Source: DASXRA01 sp036558905 (GTDB taxonomy: Bacteria > Actinomycetota > Actinomycetes > Mycobacteriales > Jatrophihabitantaceae). From it: DNA of 64,000 nt. Where the stretch lies: positions 8,074-72,073 of the forward strand of contig DATBER010000148.1 in the NCBI GenBank assembly GCA_036558905.1. The letters run 5' to 3'. The notes below the pieces were generated by a model. The model was not told where the DNA came from and ran no database searches. It worked only from the letters and a program-made list of their open reading frames with translations. Shown here one piece after another: positions 52,264-60,255 of the stretch (the stretch's first letter is position 1; each line of letters starts with the position of its first letter). Made by a program: the position numbers and the translations under genes.

Positions 52264-53112
52264 ATGGCGAAACGACCCGTGCAGCGGCCAGGCGGCCACC
52301 CGTCGATCGACGAGGTGACGGCCGAGAGGCTGCTCCGCGGCCAGCGCCCCGCCCCGGGCGCGTCGGCCACCGAGCAGGCGCTGAGCGACCTGCTGGCGGC
52401 CGCGTCGGCGCCGCCGTCGGCCCGCGAACTTTCCGGAGAGGCCCGGGCGGTGGCTGCGTTCACCGCGACCCGTCCGGCGACCACGGGACCGAGACACGCC
52501 CGGCACGTAATCCGCCGGCGTCGGCCTGCGGTACGTCCGCGGGTCGGTCACGGGGTCGCGGCCGCGGCGGCGCTAGGCGCGCTGACTTTAGGGGGCGTCG
52601 CGGCCGCGGCCTATACCGGGTCGCTGCCGTCCTCGATCCAGCGACTCGCCCACGACCACATCGGCGCCCCGCACGGGGCCCCTGCGCACAAGCCGGCCGC
52701 GTCCTCGACCAGGCCGCAGTCGACGCACACCGCGTTGCGGTCCGGACGGGGCGCGCTGCCGGGTCAGCCTGGGTTGTCCGCGATGACGCCGACGCCCCCG
52801 CCGACGTCGTCGTCAAAGTCGCAAACCCGGCCCTCGTCGTCGACCAACTCGACCACAGCCGACGTGCGCTCACAGCTGTGCACGGCGTACGTGTCGGCCC
52901 GGATGCGCGGCGACGACGCCGCGGCCGACAAGGCCTACCAGAAGCTGGCCGACGCCGCGGGTGGCCGCGACAAGGTCTGGGACTACTGCGCGCCGGTCTG
53001 GCGCACCATCAGCCCTTCGGACGACCACGGCAACACGAAACATCTCGACCCGAAGTCACCTTCGCTACCAGTGGGGCCAGTCGGCCCCTCAGACGGGCGA
53101 CGACATAACTAG
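52264..53112 (+). CDS. Putative membrane partner (anti-sigma-like) of the ECF sigma factor
   Basis: A 282-residue protein. A soluble Ala/Arg-rich N-terminus (about 1-95) contains GHPSIDEVTAERLLRGQRP and a helical stretch; a membrane helix (about 97-118, GVAAAAALGALTLGGVAAAA) follows; the outer part is Ser/Thr/Pro-rich with a final Cys-containing helical segment (LCTAYVSARMRGDDAAADKA, CAPVW). The order N-cytoplasm, one helix, outer domain and the position after an ECF sigma gene suggest an anti-sigma factor, but the zinc-binding HxxxCxxC motif is absent, so this is inference. Followed by a strong terminator. Confidence 0.72.
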   Translation: MAKRPVQRPGGHPSIDEVTAERLLRGQRPAPGASATEQALSDLLAAASAPPSARELSGEARAVAAFTATRPATTGPRHARHVIRRRRPAVRPRVGHGVAAAAALGALTLGGVAAAAYTGSLPSSIQRLAHDHIGAPHGAPAHKPAASSTRPQSTHTALRSGRGALPGQPGLSAMTPTPPPTSSSKSQTRPSSSTNSTTADVRSQLCTAYVSARMRGDDAAADKAYQKLADAAGGRDKVWDYCAPVWRTISPSDDHGNTKHLDPKSPSLPVGPVGPSDGRRHN

Positions 53113-53176
53113 TCGCCCCCACAGACGGCGCGCCAGCGGGAACCCCCCTCCCCCCGCACCCGCTGATGTGCCTGGA

Positions 53177-53211
53177 GGTGCCGGCCTTCCACCCACGGGA
53201 AGGCCGGCACC
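53177..53211 (+). terminator. Hairpin terminator after the sigma/partner pair
   Basis: A perfect 14-bp stem, GGTGCCGGCCTTCC (53177-53190) and GGAAGGCCGGCACC (53198-53211), with a 7-nt loop, followed by ACTTCTTTG. Confidence 0.9.
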
Positions 53212-53294
53212 ACTTCTTTGGGCCGTGCCGGCCGAGACGCCTGGACCTACGGTCGGCGCAGCCGCGTCCCGCGGCCGGTAGCCTGACCCGCATC

Positions 53295-54644
53295 ATGAAC
53301 GTGTTGGCGGTCTGGCTCGGCAAGCTCACCCTGGCGTTCCTCCGCCTGATCGGCCGGCGGGGCAATGCCTTGCCCGGACTGGTCGTCGAGAAGGTCTTCC
53401 CCCGCTACCTGCCCCGGGCGATGGCCCGGCTGCCGCAGGGCGTCGTCGTGGTCACCGGCACGAACGGCAAGACGACCACCACGAAGATGGTCGCGACGAT
53501 CCTGGCCGAGCGGTACCGGGTGCTGACCAACGACACGGGCAGCAACTTCGTCCGCGGCGCCATCACGACTACGGTCGAGCACTCGCGCTGGTCGGGCCGG
53601 CTGCCCTACGACGTCGCGGTGTTCGAGCTGGACGAGGCCTGGGCGGTGCGCTTCACGCAGGTGGTGCCGCCGCAGCGACTGTTGCTGCTCAACGTCATGC
53701 GTGACCAACTCGACCGGTTCGGCGAGATCGACACGACCGCCCGGCTGCTGGGCCGGATCGCCGCGGCGACCACCGACGCCGTAGTGCTCAACCGCGACGA
53801 TCCCCGGGTGGCCGGCCTGGCCGGCGAGACGAAGGCGGCCGCGGTACGCGGTGCGCCGACCGTCGGTCCAGGCGCTTCAGGACCTTCGGTGAGCTACTTC
53901 GGGGTGGCGCCGGAGCTGCGGCCACAGTTCCCCAACGACGAGGAGCTCTACGGCGGCCCGCTGTTCGTGTCCACTGTGGACGCGGCCGCCGAGCTGCGTG
54001 CCCTGCCGTCGGAGGCCTCGGCCGAGACGGTGCTGCGCATTGGCGACCGGGATTTCAGGCTGCTGCTGCGGGCCGAGGGCGCCCACAACGCGCAGAACGC
54101 CGCCGGGGCCGCGGCGCTGGCATTGACGCTCGGGTTCACGCCGGACGACGTGGCCGAGGGGCTGCGCAAGGTGTCGCCGGCGTTCGGGCGGGGGCAGTCG
54201 TTCGACGTCGAGGGACGGCGGCTGACGCTGCAGTTGGTGAAGAACCCGGCCGGATTCCGGCAGACGCTGCGCACGCTCGATCACGCCAGCCCGGCCGCCA
54301 TCGTCATCGCCATCAACGACGAGTACGCCGACGGGCGGGACGTGTCGTGGCTGTGGGACGTCGACTTCGTCCCGACGCTGCACGGTCGGGCCACCCGGCT
54401 GTCGACGTCGGGCACCCGGGCGGCCGACATGGCGGTACGGCTGCGCTACGACGACATCTCCGTGGTGGAGGTCGAGCCCGACCTGGAGAAGGCGGTACGC
54501 CAGGCAGTCGCCGCGGTGGACCCCGGCGCGCAGGCGCCGACCGCAGGTCCAGGCGCCTCGGACGGCACCGTGGTCGTCTTCAGCACGTACACCGCTATGT
54601 GGGCCCTGCACGCCATCCTGCTGCGAATCGGAGAGCCGGCATGA
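53295..54644 (+). CDS. murT: Lipid II isoglutaminyl synthase subunit MurT
   Basis: A 449-residue Mur-ligase-fold protein that with GatD amidates the D-Glu of lipid II. Walker A TGTNGKTTTTK (about 54-64), FELDEAWAV, LNVMRDQLDRFGEID, GAHNAQNAAGAAALA, and the C-terminal DUF1727 part with NPAGFRQTLRTLD and INDEYADGRDVSWLWDVDF. A hydrophobic N-terminus may sit at the membrane. It has no cysteine at all, so the Cys4 zinc ribbon described for Gram-positive MurT is missing. ATG 53295; TAGCCT (53279-53284) 10 nt upstream may be its -10 box. Confidence 0.95.
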   Translation: MNVLAVWLGKLTLAFLRLIGRRGNALPGLVVEKVFPRYLPRAMARLPQGVVVVTGTNGKTTTTKMVATILAERYRVLTNDTGSNFVRGAITTTVEHSRWSGRLPYDVAVFELDEAWAVRFTQVVPPQRLLLLNVMRDQLDRFGEIDTTARLLGRIAAATTDAVVLNRDDPRVAGLAGETKAAAVRGAPTVGPGASGPSVSYFGVAPELRPQFPNDEELYGGPLFVSTVDAAAELRALPSEASAETVLRIGDRDFRLLLRAEGAHNAQNAAGAAALALTLGFTPDDVAEGLRKVSPAFGRGQSFDVEGRRLTLQLVKNPAGFRQTLRTLDHASPAAIVIAINDEYADGRDVSWLWDVDFVPTLHGRATRLSTSGTRAADMAVRLRYDDISVVEVEPDLEKAVRQAVAAVDPGAQAPTAGPGASDGTVVVFSTYTAMWALHAILLRIGEPA

Positions 54645-55351
54645 TCACGCTCGTTCACCTCTACCCGCGTGAGATGAACATCTACGGCGACACCGGCAAC
54701 GTGATCGTGCTGCGCCGGCGGAGCGAGTGGCGGGGCATCGACGTACGGGTCGTCCCGATCAACGTCGGCGACCCGCTACCCAACGACGCCGACATTGTGC
54801 TGGGCGGCGGCGGGCAGGATGCCGCCCAAGGCGAGATCGGCCACGACTTCGTGTCGCGCGGCGCGCAACTGCGGGCCATGGCCGACGACGGCGTGGCGTT
54901 CCTGACCATCTGCGGCACATACCAGATGCTGGGCCACGAGTTCCTGACCCAGGACGGCGTGCGCATCGCCGGCACTAGCGTGCTGGACGTGACCACACAG
55001 GGCACGCCCACCCGGCTGATCGGCAACAACCACATCGACACCGCCGAGTTCGGCCGTCTCGTCGGCTACGAGAACCACAGCGGCATGACGACGCTCGGAC
55101 CCGGGGTCCGGCCGCTCGGCACGACGGTGGCTGGCCGCGGCAACAACGGTCGCGATCGCACAGAGGGGGCCGTGCGCGACAACGTGTTCGGCACGTACCT
55201 GCACGGACCGGTGCTCGCCAAGAGCCCGCGGTTCGCCGACGAGTTGCTGCGCCGCGCGCTGCTCCGCCAGGGCGCCGACGCCACCCTCACGCCGCTGGAC
55301 GACTCGCTGCCCGAGCAGGCGGCGCTGGTGGCTGTCGGGCGGCCGCGCTAA
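54641..55351 (+). CDS. gatD: Lipid II isoglutaminyl synthase glutamine amidotransferase subunit GatD
   Basis: A 236-residue class I glutamine amidotransferase-like protein. The nucleophile is the Cys in LTICGTYQMLG, His is in FGTYLHGPVL; YPREMNIYGDTGN opens it. It supplies ammonia to MurT. ATG overlaps the murT stop (ATGA). Its stop lies in the first copy of a 12-nt direct repeat at the convergent junction with the next gene. Confidence 0.96.
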   Translation: MITLVHLYPREMNIYGDTGNVIVLRRRSEWRGIDVRVVPINVGDPLPNDADIVLGGGGQDAAQGEIGHDFVSRGAQLRAMADDGVAFLTICGTYQMLGHEFLTQDGVRIAGTSVLDVTTQGTPTRLIGNNHIDTAEFGRLVGYENHSGMTTLGPGVRPLGTTVAGRGNNGRDRTEGAVRDNVFGTYLHGPVLAKSPRFADELLRRALLRQGADATLTPLDDSLPEQAALVAVGRPR

Positions 55352-55366
55352 CTCGGCCGCGCTAAC
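55341..55366. repeat. 12-nt direct repeat across the gatD / Lys-rich gene junction
   Basis: GGCCGCGCTAAC at 55341-55352 and 55355-55366, separated by TC. Copy 1 supplies the gatD stop (TAA), copy 2 the stop of the opposite gene (TAG on the minus strand). Confidence 0.85.
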
Positions 55367-55904
55367 GCGGCTGGGCGTCGTCCGACGGAGGCGGCGGGGT
55401 CGTCTTCTTGGCCGGGGCCTTTTTGGCGGCAGCCTTCTTGGCCGGGGTCTTCTTGGCGGCGGCCTTCGCCGGTGCCTTGGCCGGGGCTTTCTTCGTTGCC
55501 GCTTTCTTGGCCGGGGCTTTCTTGGCGGGTGCCTTCTTCGCTGCCGCCTTTTTGGCCGGAGCGGCCTGCTCGACGGCGTCGGTGCCCGGGATCGTTTCGG
55601 CGATCGGCTGATCGTGAGCAGCCAGTTCAGCCGGAGCCGGCGGCCGGGGCTCGGACCGTTCGGGCACGGGCGGCCGGGGCGGCATGAACTGGGGCGCCGC
55701 GGGCGGCGGTGGCGGAGCGGGCGCCGGCACCGTCTTCGCGGCGGCCGGGACGATCGGCCGAGCCGGCGCGGGCCGGATCGCAACGTCCATCCGCGCCGCC
55801 TGCTGGCGTCGAGCCCGTCGCACTGCGTAGCCGACCCCGCCCAGTGCCAGGAAAAGTATGAGCCGGCGGACGCGCCGGCGCTTACGCTGCTTGGTGGAGC
55901 TCAC
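55362..55904 (-). CDS. Histone-H1-like Lys/Ala/Pro-repeat protein with N-terminal hydrophobic segment
   Basis: A 180-residue protein. MSSTKQRKRRRVRR is strongly basic, then a short hydrophobic segment (LILFLALGGVGYAV, 15-28) and another basic run; a Pro/Ala linker (about 45-100); then an extended tail of AAKKAPAKK-like repeats (about 115-168). Tails of this kind occur in bacterial H1-like and HU-fusion proteins and bind DNA. The hydrophobic segment is only 14 residues, so membrane anchoring is uncertain. Repeat DNA is full of TTCTTGGC copies in the minus-strand sense. ATG 55904, with the ppiA gene divergent 109 nt away. Confidence 0.75.
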   Translation of the reverse strand: MSSTKQRKRRRVRRLILFLALGGVGYAVRRARRQQAARMDVAIRPAPARPIVPAAAKTVPAPAPPPPPAAPQFMPPRPPVPERSEPRPPAPAELAAHDQPIAETIPGTDAVEQAAPAKKAAAKKAPAKKAPAKKAATKKAPAKAPAKAAAKKTPAKKAAAKKAPAKKTTPPPPSDDAQPR

Positions 55905-56013
55905 CGATCAACCACCTTCGGATCTTGGGGTGGTGCTTCTGGCCGACTCATCGGCCCAGATTGGACGCGTGGCAGGATTGGAGCAAGCCATCGACGATCA
56001 GGGGAGCATATCC

Positions 56014-56544
56014 GTGTCCGTGACCCAGACCGTGACGCTGCACACGTCCGTAGGTGATATCCGGATCAACCTGTTCGGTAACCACGCCCCGAAGACGGTG
56101 CGCAACTTCGTCGAGCTGGCCGAAGGCAGCCGTGAGTGGACCCATCCGGGCACCGGCGCCAAGACGAACGATCCGCTGTACAACGGCACGGTCTTCCACC
56201 GCGTGATCTCCGGCTTCATGATTCAGGGCGGCGATCCGCTCGGTCAGGGTTTCGGCGGTCCGGGCTACGAGTTCGGCGACGAGTTCCACCCGGAGCTGCA
56301 GTTCGACCGGCCGTACCTGCTCGCAATGGCCAACGCCGGGCCGGGCACCAACGGCTCGCAGTTCTTCATCACGGTCGGCCCCACTCCGCACCTGAACCGC
56401 AAGCACACGATCTTCGGCGAGGTCGCCGACGCGGACAGCCGGGCCGTCGTCGACAAGATCGCCGCCGCCAAGACCGGTCGCAACGACCGGCCGCTCGACG
56501 ACATCACGATCAACTCGGTCACCGTGGAGCCAGCAGGGAGCTAA
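56014..56544 (+). CDS. ppiA: Peptidyl-prolyl cis-trans isomerase, cyclophilin type
   Basis: A 176-residue cyclophilin like Rv0009 (PpiA). LHTSVGDIRINLFGNHAPKTVRNFVELA, the active-site FHRVISGFMIQGGDP, and MANAGPGTNGSQFFITVG with the catalytic-site residues. Cytoplasmic, no signal peptide. GTG 56014 with GGGGAG 7 nt upstream; the frame is open further but the ribosome site decides. A rhomboid gene follows 9 nt later. Confidence 0.95.
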   Translation: MSVTQTVTLHTSVGDIRINLFGNHAPKTVRNFVELAEGSREWTHPGTGAKTNDPLYNGTVFHRVISGFMIQGGDPLGQGFGGPGYEFGDEFHPELQFDRPYLLAMANAGPGTNGSQFFITVGPTPHLNRKHTIFGEVADADSRAVVDKIAAAKTGRNDRPLDDITINSVTVEPAGS

Positions 56545-56553
56545 GTCCTATCG

Positions 56554-57471
56554 ATGTCTGAAACGCGCAGCGCGGCCGTGCCCAACGAAGAGCACGGCGA
56601 CGGCAGCGGTGTCCCGGCACCGGCGCCCCTGCCGCGCTGTTACCGGCACCCGATGCGCGAGACGGGGGTCCGCTGCGTTCGGTGCAACCGACCGATCTGC
56701 CCGGAGTGCATGCGACCGGCATCGGTCGGTTTCCAGTGCCCGGACGACGTCAAGATGGGTCGGGTCACCCAAAGGGCCCCGCGCACCGTGGTCGGCGCGT
56801 CGATGGGCGCCCACTACCCGTACGTCACCTGGGGGCTCGTCGCCCTCAACGTCGCCGCCTACATCGCCACTGCGGTGGGCTCGGTGCGCGGCTGGAACCA
56901 GAACCACACCAGCCGGCTGTTCCAGCAGTGGGTGTTGCTGCCGTACAAGGTCGGCCACGACGGCCAGTACGGGCGGCTGATCACCGCGGCCTTCCTGCAT
57001 TACGGGCTCCTGCACATCTTCTTCAACATGCTGGCCCTGCTGATGGTCGGGCCGTTCCTCGAGCGGATGCTCGGGGTTTGGCGCTTCGCGTCGGTGTACC
57101 TGCTCTCGGCGCTGGGCTCATCGGTGGCCGTCTACTGCTTCGACTCGCGCTACGTGGCCGTTGCCGGGGCGTCGGGGGCCATCTACGGGCTGTTCGCGTG
57201 CGCGCTGTACCTGGTCCGCGAACTGCAGCTCAACCCGCAGTGGCTGATCGGCACGATCGTGCTGAACTTCGTCTTCACGTTCAGCGTTCCCGGCGTCTCC
57301 AAGCTGGGCCACATCGGCGGCTTCATCGTGGGCGGACTGGCCACCGCGGCCATCGCCGGTCTGCCATGGGACAAGCGCCGACTGCCGGGTCGCGTCCAGG
57401 CTGCCGGGCTGGTCGGCGTGCTGGCCGTGCTGATCATCGCGATCGCCTGGCGCACTGCCGTTATCGGCTGA
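56554..57471 (+). CDS. Rhomboid family intramembrane serine protease with zinc-finger N-terminus
   Basis: A 305-residue rhomboid. The N-terminal 65 residues carry a B-box-like zinc finger (CYRHPMRETGVRCVRCNRPI then CPEC), followed by six or seven membrane helices. Catalytic Ser is in VAGASGAIYG, catalytic His in KLGHIGGFIVGG; HYGLLHIFFNML holds the loop-region His and Asn. Cleaves membrane-spanning substrates, unknown here. Its last 11 nt overlap the convergent PH-domain gene. Confidence 0.94.
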   Translation: MSETRSAAVPNEEHGDGSGVPAPAPLPRCYRHPMRETGVRCVRCNRPICPECMRPASVGFQCPDDVKMGRVTQRAPRTVVGASMGAHYPYVTWGLVALNVAAYIATAVGSVRGWNQNHTSRLFQQWVLLPYKVGHDGQYGRLITAAFLHYGLLHIFFNMLALLMVGPFLERMLGVWRFASVYLLSALGSSVAVYCFDSRYVAVAGASGAIYGLFACALYLVRELQLNPQWLIGTIVLNFVFTFSVPGVSKLGHIGGFIVGGLATAAIAGLPWDKRRLPGRVQAAGLVGVLAVLIIAIAWRTAVIG

Positions 57472-57880
57472 ACGCCGCCAGCAGGTCGGCCACCTCGCGC
57501 GGGTCGGCGCCCAGCGTGCGCCGGCTGAACACCACCAGCAGCGCGCCGGCGTCGATCTCCAGGGTGCGGCTCGTCAGGCCCAGGTGGCTGTGCTCGTCCA
57601 CCCGCACGGCGTCCACGTCCGCCCAGGGCAGCACCGCCCGGGTCGTCGGCGTGCGGATGCGCACCCCGTCACCGGTGACGGTCAGCCGCGGCCAGAAGGC
57701 CAGATCGGTCACCGCGTAGCCGGCGAGCAGCACCGCCCCCAGGCCGGCCAGCACCCGCCCGGCGCCGTCGTCGGACAGGACGACGAAGGCGATGGCCACG
57801 ACGGCCAGGCCGGCGCACAGTGCGGTGAGCCGGCGGTCCGGACCGAACCGGAGAACGGGTGCACGGGTCGAGTTGTCCAC
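57461..57880 (-). CDS. PH-domain membrane protein, Rv0010c-like
   Basis: A 139-residue protein. Two hydrophobic segments (about 18-36 and 42-58) are followed by a bacterial PH-like beta domain (WPRLTVTGDGVRIRTPTTRAVLPWADVDAVRVDEH and onward). Rv0010c holds the same place between ppiA and crgA. Function unknown. GTG 57880 forms part of a DnaA box, TTGTCCACA, so the start codon is embedded in the box cluster next to crgA. Confidence 0.88.
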   Translation of the reverse strand: MDNSTRAPVLRFGPDRRLTALCAGLAVVAIAFVVLSDDGAGRVLAGLGAVLLAGYAVTDLAFWPRLTVTGDGVRIRTPTTRAVLPWADVDAVRVDEHSHLGLTSRTLEIDAGALLVVFSRRTLGADPREVADLLAAFSR

Positions 57881-57948
57881 AGACTTGTCCCCAGGTGGGG
57901 ATTAAACTACACGCGTGTAATCACAGGGGTGGATAACGGTGTGGATGC
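57873..57948. promoter_or_regulatory. Second DnaA-box cluster beside crgA
   Basis: Perfect TTGTCCACA (57873-57881), TTGTCCCCA (57885-57893), GGTGGATAA (57928-57936) and TGTGGATGC (57940-57948) within 76 bp. The first two point one way, the others the opposite way, around a relatively AT-rich centre that holds a perfect 12-bp palindrome TACACGCGTGTA (57908-57919). It overlaps the PH-domain gene start and the crgA 3' gap. Confidence 0.65.
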
Positions 57949-57967
57949 ACTGAGCCAGCCCGGGCGG

Positions 57968-58252
57968 CTAGCGCCAGCGCACCGCCATGATCAGGCCGAC
58001 CATCATGATTCCGAACGCGACCGCGAAGTTCCAGGCGCCGATGTCCTCGATGACCGGGACCTTGTCGCCGGCGATGTAGTACACGGCGATCCAGGCCAGG
58101 CCTATGACCAGCACGACCACCATGACGATCGGGTACCAGCTCGGGCTGGGTGCTAGGCCCCGACCGGCGGACGATGATGACGACAGCGACGAGGACGACG
58201 ATGCCGGGCGCGGCGCGTAGTCGTTCTTCTTCCGGACCTTGGACTTGGGCAC
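57968..58252 (-). CDS. crgA: Cell division protein CrgA
   Basis: A 94-residue protein: PKSKVRKKNDYAPRP, a Ser-rich linker, then two membrane helices (about 38-60 and 73-92) joined by AGDKVPVIEDIGAWN. CrgA inhibits or times FtsZ-ring formation and bridges divisome proteins in actinobacteria. GTG 58252 with AGGAG 7 nt upstream. Position between the PH-domain and DUF881 genes matches Rv0011c. Confidence 0.95.
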   Translation of the reverse strand: MPKSKVRKKNDYAPRPASSSSSLSSSSSAGRGLAPSPSWYPIVMVVVLVIGLAWIAVYYIAGDKVPVIEDIGAWNFAVAFGIMMVGLIMAVRWR

Positions 58253-58391
58253 TGTTACTCCTGGCTTGCGCGAGCGCTCGTCGCGACTGCTGGGTACGCC
58301 GCGCGGAGACGGCGACGTGCGGCTAGCGTAGTCGGCGGACTGAAGACGGCGCACGGTTCGGGTGCAATCACGGTAAGGAAGGCTGTTCGGG

Positions 58392-59201
58392 GTGCGGCAA
58401 CCACGCTGGTGGGACGGCCTGCTGGCCCGGATGCCCGAACAGCTGCGCGACCTGGCCCGCACGGCGGCTCGGAGGGCGACGACCCGCCCGACCGGCTGGC
58501 GCTGGCTGGTCCCGGTGGTGTGCGTCGCGGCCGGCGTCCTGTTCGCCACCAGTGCCCGGGTGTCGCGGGGAACGGAGCTGCGCTCTCCCGAGTCGGCGAA
58601 CCTGGCCGGCCTGGTGCGGGCGGCCGAGCAGAAGGTGGCCGACGGATCGGCCCGGCTGGCCGCCCTGCAGCGCGATGTCTCCGCCGCCACCGACCAGGCC
58701 GGCCAGGACAACTCGGCGGTGGCCGCCACGCAGGCGCGGGGCAAGCCGCTGCGCGGCCCGGCCGGGCTGACCTCCGTGCACGGGCCCGGGCTGCTCGTCG
58801 TGCTCGACGACGCCCACGACGTGCCCGACGACCCGAGCATCGACCTCAACCAGCTCGTGGTGCACCAGTCCGACCTGCAGTCGGTGGTCAACGCGTTGTG
58901 GGCCGGCGGCGCCGAGGCGATGACCGTTGCCGGGCAGCGGATCATCTCGACTAGTGCGGTGCGCTGTGTGGGCAACACGCTGCTGCTGAACGGGCGGGTA
59001 TTCTCCCCGCCGTTTCGGGTACAGGCGGTCGGACCGGCACAGTTGATGCAAAACTCGCTTGATCACGCTCCGGGCGTCACACTGTTCAAGCAGGCCGCCA
59101 GCTACTACGGGCTCGGCTACACGGTCGAGACCGAAGACTCCATCCAGCTACCGGCCTATGACGGCCCGGTGAGCCAGACATACGCGAAAGTTGTTAGATA
59201 A
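58392..59201 (+). CDS. DUF881 family membrane-anchored protein
   Basis: A 269-residue protein like Rv0012. One N-terminal membrane helix (about 37-54), a coiled-coil-rich segment (SARLAALQRDVSAATDQ) and the DUF881 domain with GPGLLVVLDDA, DLQSVVNALWAGGAEAMTV and the QAASYYGLGYTVE end. Probably extracytoplasmic in the divisome neighbourhood; function not settled. GTG 58392; GAAGG (58376-58381) lies about 10 nt upstream. Confidence 0.9.
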   Translation: MRQPRWWDGLLARMPEQLRDLARTAARRATTRPTGWRWLVPVVCVAAGVLFATSARVSRGTELRSPESANLAGLVRAAEQKVADGSARLAALQRDVSAATDQAGQDNSAVAATQARGKPLRGPAGLTSVHGPGLLVVLDDAHDVPDDPSIDLNQLVVHQSDLQSVVNALWAGGAEAMTVAGQRIISTSAVRCVGNTLLLNGRVFSPPFRVQAVGPAQLMQNSLDHAPGVTLFKQAASYYGLGYTVETEDSIQLPAYDGPVSQTYAKVVR

Positions 59202-59245
59202 GGGCGCACGCGGCGGGTCGCGCGCCAAGGTGATCAGGGTGAGGG

Positions 59246-60097
59246 ATGACGATCGACGACCAGGAACCGCCCGACGACCAGGAAGACGGCGCGGTACGTA
59301 CGGGCGGGCGGCACGCCCGGCCCGACAGCGCCATGTCCCGGGCGGACAAGGTGCGCCTCGGGCTGCGGGGTACCGGCCAGACGCTGATCACGCTCGGCGT
59401 GGTCGTGCTGCTGTTCGTGGTCTACGAGCTGTGGGTCACCAACATCTTCGCGCAGGAGAAGCAGCACAAGGTGCACAGCGCCCTGGAGAAGGAGTGGGCC
59501 AACGGCGACGACCCGCTGGTCGTCGGCGGATCACTGAATTTGCCCGGTAGCAAGCAGGGCACCATCCCGACCGGGACCGGCATCGCCAACATCTACATCC
59601 CGCGGCTGGGCACCGACTACCACTTCACCATCGTCGAGGGCACCAACGACGCCGACCTGGAGAAGGGCCCCGGCCACTACGTCCACACCGCGCTCCCCGG
59701 TCAGGTCGGCAACTTCGCGGTCGCGGGGCACCGCGTCGGTAAGGGTGAGCCGTTCCTGAACCTCGACCACCTGCGTCCGGGTGACGCCATCGTCATCGAG
59801 ACGAAGAACACCTGGTACGTCTACACGGTCAAGGGCAACGTGCAGACCGGCGACCTGAACGACACGGGCACCGACGGCATCCCGGGCCGCGAGATCGTCA
59901 GTCCCAGCGACACCGACGTGATCTCCGCGGTTGCCGACCACCCCGGCCAGACGCCCACCGAGAAGATGATCACGCTGACCACCTGCCACCCGAAGTTCAC
60001 GGCCACCCAGCGCATGATCCTGCACGGCACCTTGTCGCGACAGGTCGCGCGTAACGGCAGCGCCCTGCCGAAGGAACTCGCCGGAGGGACGATCTGA
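59246..60097 (+). CDS. Class E sortase
   Basis: A 283-residue sortase. A soluble N-terminal tail, one membrane helix (about 45-65), and the sortase barrel with catalytic His in VAGHRVGKGEPF, Cys in TLTTCHPKF and Arg in ATQRMILHG. Class E sortases in actinobacteria recognise an LAxTG motif and join surface proteins to peptidoglycan. No obvious LAxTG substrate is encoded next to it. GAGGG upstream of the ATG. The stop overlaps the next small gene (TGATG). Confidence 0.95.
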   Translation: MTIDDQEPPDDQEDGAVRTGGRHARPDSAMSRADKVRLGLRGTGQTLITLGVVVLLFVVYELWVTNIFAQEKQHKVHSALEKEWANGDDPLVVGGSLNLPGSKQGTIPTGTGIANIYIPRLGTDYHFTIVEGTNDADLEKGPGHYVHTALPGQVGNFAVAGHRVGKGEPFLNLDHLRPGDAIVIETKNTWYVYTVKGNVQTGDLNDTGTDGIPGREIVSPSDTDVISAVADHPGQTPTEKMITLTTCHPKFTATQRMILHGTLSRQVARNGSALPKELAGGTI

Positions 60098-60255
60098 TGT
60101 ACGTATGGATCTGGCGGCATCTGCCCGGCGCGCTCTCCTGGAAGATCCTGCAGGTCGCGCTGCTGGTCGCGGCGGTCAGCGCGCTGCTCCTGTTCGTGAT
60201 CTTCCCGTGGCTCGAGCCCAAGTTGCCGATCAACAAGGTGACGGTGAACCAATGA
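60097..60255 (+). CDS. Conserved 52-residue single-helix membrane protein
   Basis: MYVWIWRHLPGALSWKILQ, then one membrane helix (VALLVAAVSALLLFVIFPWL) and a conserved EPKLPINKVTVNQ end. ATG 60097 overlaps the sortase stop by one base and the stop overlaps the pabA start (ATGA). Similar proteins lie between sortase and pabA genes in other actinomycetes; function unknown. Confidence 0.85.
   Translation: MYVWIWRHLPGALSWKILQVALLVAAVSALLLFVIFPWLEPKLPINKVTVNQ

Noticed and set aside
53969..53981. GTCCACTGTGGAC palindrome resembling two back-to-back DnaA boxes inside murT
   Set aside because: Single site, in a conserved coding stretch, with no further boxes nearby; likely coding chance.
55400..55570. 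Repeated GGCCGGGGC/TTTCTTGGC units that look like a CRISPR or DNA tandem repeat
   Set aside because: They code for the Lys/Ala/Pro repeats of the gene on the minus strand; unit lengths vary in codons and there are no spacers.
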